Of a stretch of DNA of 64,000 bases, positions 11,051 to 23,100 are shown piece by piece (the first letter of the stretch is position 1; every line of letters starts with the position of its first letter). Below the pieces are notes generated by a model. The model searched no databases, had not been told where the DNA came from, and was given only the letters and a program-made list of their open reading frames with translations. This DNA comes from Mactra quadrangularis (taxonomy: Eukaryota; Mollusca; Bivalvia; Venerida; Mactridae), in NCBI GenBank assembly GCA_025267735.1, contig CM046303.1:35973380-36037379 (forward strand), written 5' to 3'. A program made the position numbers and the translations under genes.

Positions 11051-12380
11051 ATGTGGTAAATATCTACCCCGTATGTCACGGTATAGGCACTTTAAGAGCA
11101 TTTTTGTGACTTTTAATGTATATTTCTTGCAACATATAGGTGAGTTTGTCTTAAAATAATAAGAATTTAATTTATTTGACACAATTACAGACACTGAATG
11201 GTATTTTGAAATTATAATAAAAAATACCGAAATCTGTGAACGAGTAGCTTTAATTTATCTTTGTACTCGTTGTCTGTGAGCCATTACCCAGATACTTGGA
11301 GTAAAGTGGTATAATAAAGTTTAATTATCGTAAAATGTTCATATTAGATAAAGATCATGTAATATTTTCTGATCGTGAATATTGATAAGTACATTGCTAG
11401 GTATTGGCACGTGCCAGTACTTTTATTCTGAACGTAAACACGTGTATATATCACATTATGTTCAAGAAACACTTAACAAAACAATAAAGTTTGAATGTAT
11501 TGCGGTTACAATTCCAACTCAAATGCCAACTCATTCATGTTTTTTTTAATAATAAAGAGCCTGGATATATTATAAAAACAAATTTATCGAGAAAGGAACA
11601 TCCTTAATATTCATACAGTGGGACCGTAGTCGATCAATATTTAACTCTGTTCATACCTAAGCATATCGTCGGTTATCCCACGATACATTACTCCGCTATG
11701 CTGCGTTTTGTACCGTGGGTCATTTGGTTTAGAAAATTTCGTAATCATGAACAATTAATGAGGCAGTTTCATTAGTTCCGCAAGGAGACCACTGCGGAAA
11801 ACTAGCCAATGAAATTACGTTTTACATCTAAGGTTGATTTACCATTCAAAATGAGAAAATAATTATGTGAGTAATATTTTAAGAAACAAACCCAAGTATG
11901 ACGCCAGTGTTATTGAACAGTACTTAAAATTGTAACATGCGATTTCATTGGAAAAAATTGGTCTCCCCTGGCTTATGCATATCCATGAAAACGATATTTT
12001 GCTAGTCAAATTGCCCACGGTACGTATTAAGTGTAACGGAAGAAAGTAGTGTGGTTGCCGACGATGATCTAGGCACAAATGCCTCATTAGAATGTTTGCA
12101 GGTTTTAGTTACTAATTGACCGTTCCTCAATTAGATCTTAACCTGCGGACAGTTGGAAAAATAATTCATTGGAATACAAATCAAAAATGCAATATGCAAC
12201 ACAGTTGACTATGAATGACAGTCACCTAGAGCTATTTTCAAGAAAAATGGGAAATACAATGTAACTGAATTTAGCCGACTGCAATATTTTACATAATGAA
12301 CAGAACCGAGTCTTTCATATATAGGAATGATAAGGACAGTGGATTTTCCAAATGATATCTTTGGACTTTAAAAATTGTTC
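11051..12380. other. Intergenic sequence, no gene recognised
   Basis: AT-rich sequence with scattered short open frames and no supported feature. A pearl-like element begins at about 12381. Confidence 0.4.
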
Positions 12381-13969
12381 AACAATAGCTCCGATGGGCG
12401 GGGCATTATACGCCCGTGTGCAGTCCATGCTGTGTTCTATCTCATATGAAGTCCCTGTGACCTTGACCAATGACCCCAGGACCTCAGAATAGGTCACATC
12501 CTTAACTAGAGGGCTATCCAAAGCAAAGATTTTGAGAACCTAGGTAAAACCGTGGTTGAGTTATCACCGACACAAAGTTTTCCCATATGAACTTCCAGTG
12601 ACCTTGACCCTGGGGCCTCAGAACCAAAAGTTATCACCCTATCGACACATAAAATTTGTAGAACCTAGATAAAGTAGTTGAGTTATTCTCTGGACAAGGT
12701 TTTCCTTATAATGTCCTTGCGACCTTGACCTTATACCCAGGGGGCCTCAAAACCTAAGGGGCATATGCTAAACATTTAGGATACCCTTACATAGAATTTG
12801 GTGAACCTAGGTACAGTCATTATTGAGTTATTGTCCGAACATGTTTTAATATAAATTAAGTCCCAGTGACTTTGACCTTTGACCCTGGGGTCTAAAAATC
12901 AAAAGGGAACACCATCTACCAAAGGGCTATCAACACATACAATTTAGTGAACCTAGAAAAAGTGGTTGTTGAGTTATCCTCCGGACAAGGTTTTTCCATA
13001 TGATGTCCCCGAGACCTTGACTTTTAACCCTGGGGCCTCAAATCCGACAAGGCTGCAGGCACATCCTTGACACATGGACTATTATCACATAAAATTTTGT
13101 GAACATATGTACAGTGGTTGTTAAGTTATTGTCCGGACAAAGTTTTCATATAAATTAGTCCTAGCGACCTTGACCTTTGACCCTTGGGTCTAAAAATCAA
13201 TAAGGTTCATCCTCTACTCAAGGAGTATTCATACATAAAATTTGGTGAACCTAGGTTCAGTGGTTGTTGAGTTGTTGTCCGGAAATATTTTTCCATATGA
13301 TGTCCCTGTGACCTTGACCTTTGACTCTGGGGCCCCAAAACCTATAGGGCACATCCTTGAAACATGGGCTACTCTCACATATAATTTAGTAAACAAAGGT
13401 ACAGTGGTTGTTGAGTTATTCTCCAGACTAGGTTTTTCCATATGATGCCCCTGTGACCTTGACCTTTGACCCTGGGGCCCCAAAACCAATAGGGCATATA
13501 ATTGACACATGGGCTACTCTCACAACAAATTTGGTGAACCTAGGTACAGTTGTTGTTGAGTTATCCTCCAGACAAGGTTTTTCCATATGATGCCCCTGTG
13601 ACCTTAACCTTAGACCCTTGGACCCCAAAACATATAAGGTACATCCTTGACACATAGGCTATTCTCACATAAAATTTGGTAAACCTAGGTACAGTTGTTG
13701 TTGAGTTATCGTCCGGGCATGGTTTTCATATTTTAAGTCCCAGTGACCTTGGCATTTGACCCTGGGGTCTCAAAATCAATAGGGAACCCCCTCTGCCCAA
13801 GGGCTATCCACACATAAAATTTGAGGAACCTAGGTACATCCTTTCTTGAGTTATAATCCGGACAAGCAATTGTCCATGGACGGACAGACGGACGGACGGC
13901 TAGACGGACGGACGGACAACATCATAACATAATACGTCCGTTTTTTTTTCAAAACGGGCGCATAAAAAT
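12381..13969 (+). mobile_element. Pearl/Helentron-like non-autonomous element with tandem core, copy 1
   Basis: It starts AACAATAGCTCC followed by a small hairpin region (GGGCG ... CGCCC near 12395-12416). It ends with GGACGGAC-type tetranucleotide repeats (13875-13917) and a terminal hairpin made by CGTCCGTTTT and AAAACGGGCG, then CATAAAAAT. Between lie about ten diverged units, most 142-153 bp apart, each with words such as CCTAGGTACAGTGGTTGTTG and GTGACCTTGACC. An element with the same two ends lies at 60948-62455. This architecture matches the bivalve pearl elements, which have been linked to Helentrons. No transposase is encoded. Confidence 0.8.
12437..13762. repeat. Tandem core of about ten ~146-bp units with repeated nuclear-receptor-like half-sites
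   Basis: Anchor words of the TGACCTTGACC type fall near 12438, 12599, 12719, 12867, 13013, 13166, 13308, 13454, 13601 and 13744. The best units (about 13166, 13308, 13454) read TGACCTTGACCTTTGACCC or nearly so. On the other strand this is three AGGTCA-like half-sites: a DR1 pair plus an abutting TCAAGGTCA extended half-site. Other units are degenerate. Binding is a motif-level inference only. Confidence 0.65.
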
Positions 13970-14191
13970 CAAAGCCTTAATTGTTTTAGGCGAGCGGTCC
14001 GTATTTATTTTTTACTCTCTTGTTAAATGTTAAAATTGTCAATATGTAAGTCAACACTTATTACACTGACCTTACATGTACTTGTACATTCAATTGTCTA
14101 AATTAATAAGAGATAAGATTGCAGTGGTAATAATTGTTACACAGAGCGAGTAAATCTGAAACGCAATTTGTTTAACTTTGAAAATAGGATT

Positions 14192-17100
14192 ATGAATTTT
14201 ATCGTTTTCAGTTTGGGATATTTAATGTTGACATTTCCATGTGATGGATCGATTGAAGAAATTGTTGGAGAATTTCAGCAAGAACTTCAACAACTCAAGA
14301 TGAAAACTGACTCTTATGAACGTGAACTGCAAAGTCTGAGGATTTCGTCAGCAAACGAAATACAAGCGTTACAGAATTCAGTTGCTTCGTACGTAAACGA
14401 AATTCAGAAGTTCAAGCTGAAAACTTCATCTTGTGAAATTAAGATACACATTTTGGAACAGTCGGTCACCTCTGCAGCAAATGAAATACAAGCCCTGAAG
14501 ACATCGACGGCGAATGAAATCCAAGATTTGAAAACATCGTCAGCCAATGAAATTACGTCACTGAAACAACTCATCAACGATTTAAAAGACGAAAAATGCG
14601 ATGGTGGAGAAGTAAAACGTCGATGTGAGTTAATATTATGTTACTGAGATATCAGTGTAACTTGTTACAATACTGCAGCCATGCCAGCTATACCGCTTCA
14701 AATAACCAGAATTCATGATCTATACCCTTACTAGTTCTTACCTCAAATATCCGGGAATCTAAAGGCAGTTGCCTGGTCCGAAACCCAATTTCTACAGTCA
14801 AAAATGCCATATACATTGCTCTCCAAAAGTTATTTGTCATATTAAATTTTGAAAAACCTGATCATGTGTACCGCAAGTATTTTCACTAAAATAGAAGCTT
14901 ATTATTGTTATTGTAACATTGTTTGAATCCCATGTTGATTAATTTATGTTGATAATGGAATTTGCTCTAATGACTTCTAATTTCTTTTTCTCTTCGATAT
15001 GTTTATTCTAAAATCAGAAGATTGTCCAAAGAATTTTGAAAAGCGCTGTACGCTTATTTTGATTGTTATGCTTAATGCCTTGAAAACGATTGCGGCAGTA
15101 AGTTTCAGTAATTTAACTTGCTAAGGATCACAAAAACTAGTGACTAATTAATGTCGCCGACCATCCCAGTCATGGGTCCTGGTTACAGCAAGAAAACAAC
15201 AAGTCTAGGTAGTTTGGTAGTTACTTGTATATTTAATGTAGAAGAATGATGATTTTAATGAAACCAATATAGTTTGTAAATATATAGATAAATCAATCTG
15301 AAAATAAATACAACACTGAATTAAAAGGTAGTCAAGGACACGTGGTCATGATATGAAATGAGTTACAATTTAACAGTTTTGGTAATAAAAGATTCAAAAC
15401 AATTTAGATTAAGCTGAAGACTGAATTAATGAAATAAAGTAATACATATTCAATAATTTACAAAAAGAGTGAAAAACAAATAAATATTTAATTATAATTC
15501 AAAAGAGTGAAAATCTATTTAAATACCTGGTTTGGTTTAATACAAAACCAGAACAACTGGTTCAAGTGAAGTATAGTGGCAGAGTGACTAAAAGTTTATC
15601 GTGCGCGGTTATCGGAAAAAAAATGGTCACGTGATGGGTGGTACGATAATGAAATGAAATGAAGTGTTAAATATTCGATGTTTTAGTATTGTTAATGAGA
15701 TGGTAATGGAAATACTAACTGTCTACTAATACACTACATAGAAAAACTAACGATATAAATCTACCTATGACATACACCCCCCAGTTGAAAAATGGCGTCC
15801 CGACATTTGTAACTACCAAAAGTAAAAACAGAATACGTATACAAAATGAAATATAAAAATAATTAGATAATACAATAAACAATATGAAATAATACAAGTA
15901 TGCGAAGAATCCAAAGGATTATACGCAAAGTTTACACAATTACAGGCAAAATGAAATGTTGAAACTCTCCTTCAAAAGGTGAGCTAGTGTCATAATGATA
16001 AGCTATTTGAGAAAGAGCTAAAGCTAAAGTTGAACAAATAGCTTCTAACACTTAATAACAGGAAACACAACATGTATAGACAACTTCAACATATAAACAT
16101 CCACTTGTCATTACATAGTATGTGACAATAACATAAACTACTCAGTAAATATCCCACACTAAACATTCTGTAAATCTATATTGACTCATATGTGGAAGTA
16201 GTTGTAATAATACAGGATGCTAGAACATCATAATTAATATAGGTATGTATGAAACAAACAACGTGGCCATACATAAACATACATAAAACTTGTACAAATT
16301 CAAATACACTAAGATCACATTCAGTTTTTGGTGTGTGAAAAAAAAACCACAAACACAGTTTTAGCACATATCAAAAAGTTTTCATAAATACTTAAATCAT
16401 TCAAACACAATCTAAACTCTTCGTTGTGGAATAATATATTTAGGCACTTCATCAGCAGATTCATACCCTAGTGGCAGTAATAAATTCCTATGTAAACGAC
16501 GAATCTTTTTCGCACCTGAAATATATTTTTTTACATTAAATACAGGTTGATCAAGAAATGGTTGTGAAACAATGACATAAGGCTCTTTTTCCCATTTATC
16601 TGCTAATTTTTGTTTACCTCTTAATGAAACATTTCTAACTAGTACTAAATCACCAGGTTTTACATTGCTAGCAAAAGCAGATTTATCATATCTAGCTTTA
16701 TGAATCTTAGCAGACTTAGCAGCACATTCACTGGCTTTTTTATAAGCATCAGTAAGCCTTTGTCTCAATTTTCTAACATATTCATTTTTAGACTTGCTTT
16801 CTATATCATCACTGGTTAAACCAAGAAAAGCGTCAATTGCTAATTTGGGCTGTCGGCCAAACATAATAAAATAAGGTGAATAACCCGTACTAGGATGTAT
16901 AGTTACATTATATGAGTGTACCAAAGAAGCAACATGAGCTTTCCAATCAGCTTTTTGGCTAGGTTCAAGAGTGCCAAGCATTTTGAGTAACGTCTGATTA
17001 AATCTCTCCACCATTCCATTACCCATTGCATGGTAAGGTGTAGTACGAGATTTTATAATACCAGCAAGCTCACAAAGCTCTTTAATCAAAGTAGACTCAA

Positions 17101-20100
17101 AATTAGCCCCTTGGTCGCTATGAATTCGTGATGGAAAACCATAATGTACAAAAAACCTTTCAAACAATACCTTAGCAGTTGTTTTTGCAGTTTGATTAGT
17201 AGTAGGAAAAGCTTGGGCATACCTAGAAAAATGATCTGTTATAACTAAAATGTGCTCTTGGCCACCTTTAGATCTTTCAAGGCTTAAAAAATCAATACAA
17301 ACAATATCCATGGGCATTTTTGATTCAATACTTATTAATTTATCCTTTGAAGGCAGAGTTTTCCTACATATACACCTTGGACAAGAAGCAACTTGTTCTT
17401 TAACATAACTATCCATACCAGGCCAAAAGAAACGTTGTTTAAACAGACTCAAAGTGCGGTCTCTACCTTGGTGACCCTGATCACAATGAAGCGCTAGAAA
17501 AATGTCGTTTCTAAGCTTTTCTGGCAAAAGTAACTGGTGATATTTCTGATTGTTCAAGGTACCAAGACAATAAACAACACCATCACGCAATTCAAGTTTA
17601 TCCCAATAACGTAAGTATTTAATAAGACCTTGATGTAGGTTCGAATCCGGCTTAGCCAACGGTCTCGTACCTTCAATCAGGTGAGTATGAACTTGGGATA
17701 TGATTGGATCTTCCAACTGAGCTTGCTTCCAATCTTTAGAACTGAGTGAAAATGCATGTAAAATGTCATTAGGAATATCAACAGGCTTATCAATGACTTC
17801 CAACGATTCAGGGTTTGCAATACTATATGCAAGTGGTGCTTCCTCAATAGACGAGTTGGCAACAGTAGCTAAAGCACATAAAGCATTTGACTGAACACAT
17901 GTATTTGACTTGGAAGGTATTCTCGACATGCCATCAGCATCGGAACAAGACTTACCAGACCTATATTTAGCTTCAAAATTGTAATTGGCCAATGCAGCAA
18001 TCCATCTCTGGCCTGTAGCGTCAAGTTTGGCTGACGTGGTAACATAAGTTAGAGGATTATTGTCTGTGATAACCTCAAATTTTGTACCATACAAATAATC
18101 ATGGAATTTTTCAGTGACAGACCACTTTAAGGCTAAGAATTCAAGCTTGTGAGCAGGATAGTTCTTTTCAGAAGGCTTTAAAGACCTACTAGCATACGCT
18201 ATTACCCTGTCTTTATTATCTTGTTTTTGATATAGGACTGCTCCAAGACCGGCCAAGGATGCGTCACAATGTAATGTAAATGGTAACCTGTAATCAGCAT
18301 ACCCTAAAATAGGAGGGGAAATGAGACTATTCTTGAGATCATCAAAAGCTTGTTGCTGTTGAACACCCCAATGAAATGGTGTTTTCTTAACATTTTTCTT
18401 TTTAGACTTGGAATTTACAGTAGGATGACCTATGAGCAAATCATTCAAAGGCCTAGCAATTTTAGAAAAACCTTTAATGAAACGTCGGTAGTATCCAACA
18501 AAACCAAGGAATTTTCTAGTTTCCTTAACATTCTTTGGAACAGGCCAATTAATAACAGCATCAACTTTTTGTGAATCGGTCTCAATACCTTTACTTGAAA
18601 CAACATGCCCAAGATAAGTAATTTTAGTCTGGAAAAACTCACACTTCTTTAAATTCAATGTCAAATTATAACTACTTAATCTCTCAAAGACACGATCTAA
18701 CTTTTCAATATGGGAATCAATGTCTTTGGAAAATATAATGACATCATCCAAGTATATCAAACAGTCTTGTAGGTTAATATCACCCATACAGCGTTCCATA
18801 AGCCGCTGAAACGTGGCTGGGGCATTACAAAGTCCAAACGGCATACGTTGACATTCATAAAAGCCTATACCTTTTACATGAAAAGCTGTCTTTTCCTTAT
18901 CCTCTTCTTCTAATTCCACCTGCCAATAACCAGATTTTAAGTCCAACTTAGTAAAATACTTTGAACCTGAAAGAGCATGAAGAGATTCATCAATTTTAGG
19001 AATTGCATACGCATCTTTCTTTGTTCTGTTATTCAATTTCCTATAGTCTATGCAAAGACGAATAGAACCATCCTTCTTCCGTACAATGACAACATTGGAA
19101 CTCCACGGACTACTAGACTCTTTAATAGCACCTATATCAAGCATCTCTTGAATATGCGTTTTTACTTCATTGTAAATACCAGGTGGGATACGTCTAGTGG
19201 GTTCCTTGAATGGTTCGTCATTTGTCAGATTAATTTTATGTTTCATTTTATCAGTATGACCTAAATGAGAAGAAGAAATTGGAAATATATTTTCCCACTT
19301 ACTAAAAACATTTTTCAGTTTAGACAATTGTTCACCAGAAAATTCATCTGTATCAATACTAATGTTAAACTTTCTAAAATCAACACCATTATCAGATGAA
19401 CATTTCTTGTCAGCATGTAAATCAGTATCAACCTTGTCAGGTAAAACATCTTGCTCAATAACTTTTACCTCTTGTAACTGACAAATACTATCTTTAGCTT
19501 TTATTTTGATCGGCTTTGCAGTCAAATTACACATTTTAACTGGTATTCTACAAGTATTTCCAGATTCTTTAACTTCAACTACCCTTGGACAAATAATAGC
19601 ATTATGCCTTGCATTTTCAAACGATTCAGTGACAGCTGTTGCAACACTTTTATTTTTAGAGAGCCACTATCAATTAAAGCTTTGCAAGGTACATCATTGA
19701 TTTGAACATAAGTAGAATTAACCGGACCAACTAATTTCTCAAAGATTCCAGAACTGTTACAATTGAGGCTTTTGTCAATTTTGAAACCCTCATCAGCCTC
19801 ATCGGTGAGAGTTACTTCTCGTTTAAATCATGGCTACTGCCCCTGTTAAAACCCGATCTTCTAAAATACCTACCTCGACCTCTCCATCCTCTTCCTCTAT
19901 CATTGTATCTACCAGCATCAGCTTTCTTCTCCATCTCTTCCATCTTCAACTTCATATCTTTCAGCTGTTCGGATAATTCCTTAATTAAAACATTACTACT
20001 GTCTAACTGTTGACTATTTACCTGAATACCTGTACCTGTTCTTAATTTAATATCCTGTTCTTCTTTCCTTACCTGAATAACTAAATTTCTAAAAGAATTT

Positions 20101-23100
20101 GCAGTTTCAAAATAAATTCTAGTATTATTGCGTAATTCCTCATTGTAAATATATTTCCAAAATCTGTTAATTAATAAAGTCTCCCTTTGATGCTCCATAA
20201 CTTGGCCCTTGTCAATAGCTAATTTTAATAAACCTTCTAACCTTACACTCCAGTCGGATATACTTTCATCCTTATGTTGTACCGATTGGTAAAATTCAGC
20301 AATAATAGATTCCCCACTTTTTACATTACCGTATATATTATCTAACTTTAAAATAATCTCCCTCGATGTCGCCAATGGATCAATGGTTAATAAGATTTTT
20401 CTTGCATTACCACTTATTGAATTCCTAATACCCTGTCTAACTACTTCTTCGCTGTAAACATTCATTTTCAAAATCGCTTCAACTTCTACCCTCCATTCAT
20501 CATAAGTATTCTCAGTTAGCTTTGGAATATTAGGTTTCATAAATCTGTACCTGTCATAACTAGCAGACATACCACTATCTAACTCCTCCATCATCCTTCC
20601 ATGGTCATTCAATCTCTTATTAATCTCATCTCTCTCTTTACTCAACCTTTCAAGTTTATCCTTCCTTAACCTTTCACGACTACATCTCTTTCTTTCAATC
20701 TCATCACTCATTTTTCTCTCCCTTTCTCTCAGCTCATGTATCTCTCTTTCTAACTCTTTCACCTCTACATCACTATCACTTAAATCTTCATCAACATGCT
20801 CACCATCTAATTCATACAACTTTTCATCCAACCACTTGAAAGTCTCATCAATATCACACATTCTTTTACTCTTAGCTCCTTTCTCTCCATCTCTACTTTC
20901 ACTTTCACTTCCTAACTTTCCCTTCATGTCTCTCTTAAGTGTCCTTTCTAACTCTTTAATCTCCTTCTCCCTTCTCTTATTATCTCTTATAAGTGCTCTC
21001 AACTCTCTTTCACTTAACTTTTCAGCCATATTGTTAATATCAATTAATATCTTTAAAGATATAAACAGTTAAGGTTCAAACTTTACATCAGTTGCATATG
21101 TATATTTAATCACAATACAACAAAGAAATCATATATCTAATTGAATCAATTTTCTTAACCCCAAAAATAATTAATTGATATCAAAACAAACAAGTTCACA
21201 TAATACCATTATCAAACATGTTTAAATAAATTCCACCTCACTGAATACCAATAAGACAACAAACAAAGTCTTCAATACCCTAATTCAAATTCAAATATAT
21301 TCAAATTCCACGTCACTACAAACAAAGTATTCAATACTACAATACAACTCTAACTCAAGTACAAACAATAAGAGAATAAATTCAACAATCACTTCTCCAG
21401 TATATCAATTCAAATTCAAATCCAATTCAAATACAAAACAAATCTCTATCTAATACAACATTCACATAAGACAGTTATATTGCTTAGAATTATGACCAAA
21501 CAAATTAATGCCAAATTAATTCAATCAAATCTAACTATCAACAATCAACTCTATGCCTCTCAACTACTACAACCCAACAACAAACTCCAATTCTATTAGC
21601 AAATACTTTAAATGTTATTGACCGATAACATCGATGACATCACATAAATAACAATACTAATGCCACTAAGTCCCAAAACACCATAGTAATGTGTCAAAAC
21701 ATCAAAACTTTAACTTCACTCTACACAAAATCATCTAAATATAATATTCAAAGACAACAAAATAAATCAACAACCTGATTGTATAACAACAATCTCAACC
21801 ACCGATCATATTACAACATATTGTCTAAACAATCTCGACCACCAATCATATCAACCTTATTGCATTACAACAAATCGTCCAAAAATCTTAACAATCAATC
21901 ACATCAGATGAACAAACACCCCCAACTAAACACAAATACTATCAAGGCTAATAAACAATCAACCGAACTATATTAATACATAAATATTACATAAGTCCCG
22001 TCAATGTACTCATTCAATAATAATTAGGATTCAATCACATCAAATACTAAACTCAAGTACACAAACTGACAAAATCAATAATAAATCAACCAACTATATC
22101 AACAACATACAACAAAAAGACATATGCACTACTACCCAAACATATTGAATCAAACGAAAACATTAATGCTATCAATTAAATCATTAAGTCATACAACAGA
22201 TTCAATTTCAATAAATAGTACAAAAGTAATAATACAAATCAATTAAATTCAATTCAATAATGCAATTGTGTTCAAATAATGTTTAAACAATTGTATCAGT
22301 ATAATATACTAACACAGCAACCCGCAAACATAATTTATACCCAACGCAAGTACACGTGTCAAGGTAAAGCACGATAAACCTTGACATTTACTATGTATAC
22401 GGATTTCGCGACTACGGTGAAAAGCAATTGCTGACGGTACGGTAAAATAATATCTGTTAAACCCTGTAAATAAAGAGATTAATTTTACCTGAAAACAAAT
22501 TTAAACAATTGAATATAAACTCAGTTCATATCGAAGTATACTGACCGTATGTAAAATCAATACGCGTTAAACTAATGGCATGGTTTAAATCTAAGTTTAT
22601 GAAAGGTGTAAAACTAGTTTAACAATTTAACGCTTTGAATAAGAAGTTTAAACCCAGGTAATATCGATAAACTCTACTACACAGTAAAATAAATTGTTCT
22701 ACATTTAAACTAATACTACTGTAAAAATGATGATATGAAAAATGAGTGTTAGAATGAATACGTAAACTCGTGCATGGACCGCGTGATGTATTCAATTTTA
22801 CACAAAATGAAAAATTAACGCCTATAATTAAATTATACCGCGTATGGGAAAAAAATACACAATTATACAATACACAAATACAACAAGCAAAAATACAATA
22901 GTTCAAAATACATGTACAATACAAAATTTAAACAATGGAATAAAAAAAATCAATGTTTAAAATAACACATAATACAAAAATACAAAATGTACACAGTTTA
23001 TGGATGAACTGTCACTCGGAGAGTTAATTTAGAAGTGTCATTCCAGCGTTGAAGCACTAGTGAATGTAATAATGAAAGTTAACACGTGGCTAGCTAGCAT

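Noticed and set aside
13229..13655. Open frames of 67-93 codons with repeated PIGFGAPESKVKVTGTSYGK-type peptides
   Set aside because: They are translations of the tandem ~146-bp units. The peptide repeats because the DNA does, and the same appears at 61009-62298.
13875..13917. CRISPR-like or functional minisatellite array in the GACGG run
   Set aside because: It is a tetranucleotide-type simple repeat at the fixed 3' position of the pearl-like element, also present at 62381-62417; there is no spacer structure.
16412..21029. Envelope-bearing endogenous retrovirus
   Set aside because: No open frame lies between pol and the 3' LTR, and the domain order and motifs are those of an envelope-less Ty3/gypsy element.
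20836..21072. Serine/leucine-rich plus-strand open frame
   Set aside because: It is the antisense shadow of the charged coiled-coil region of gag.
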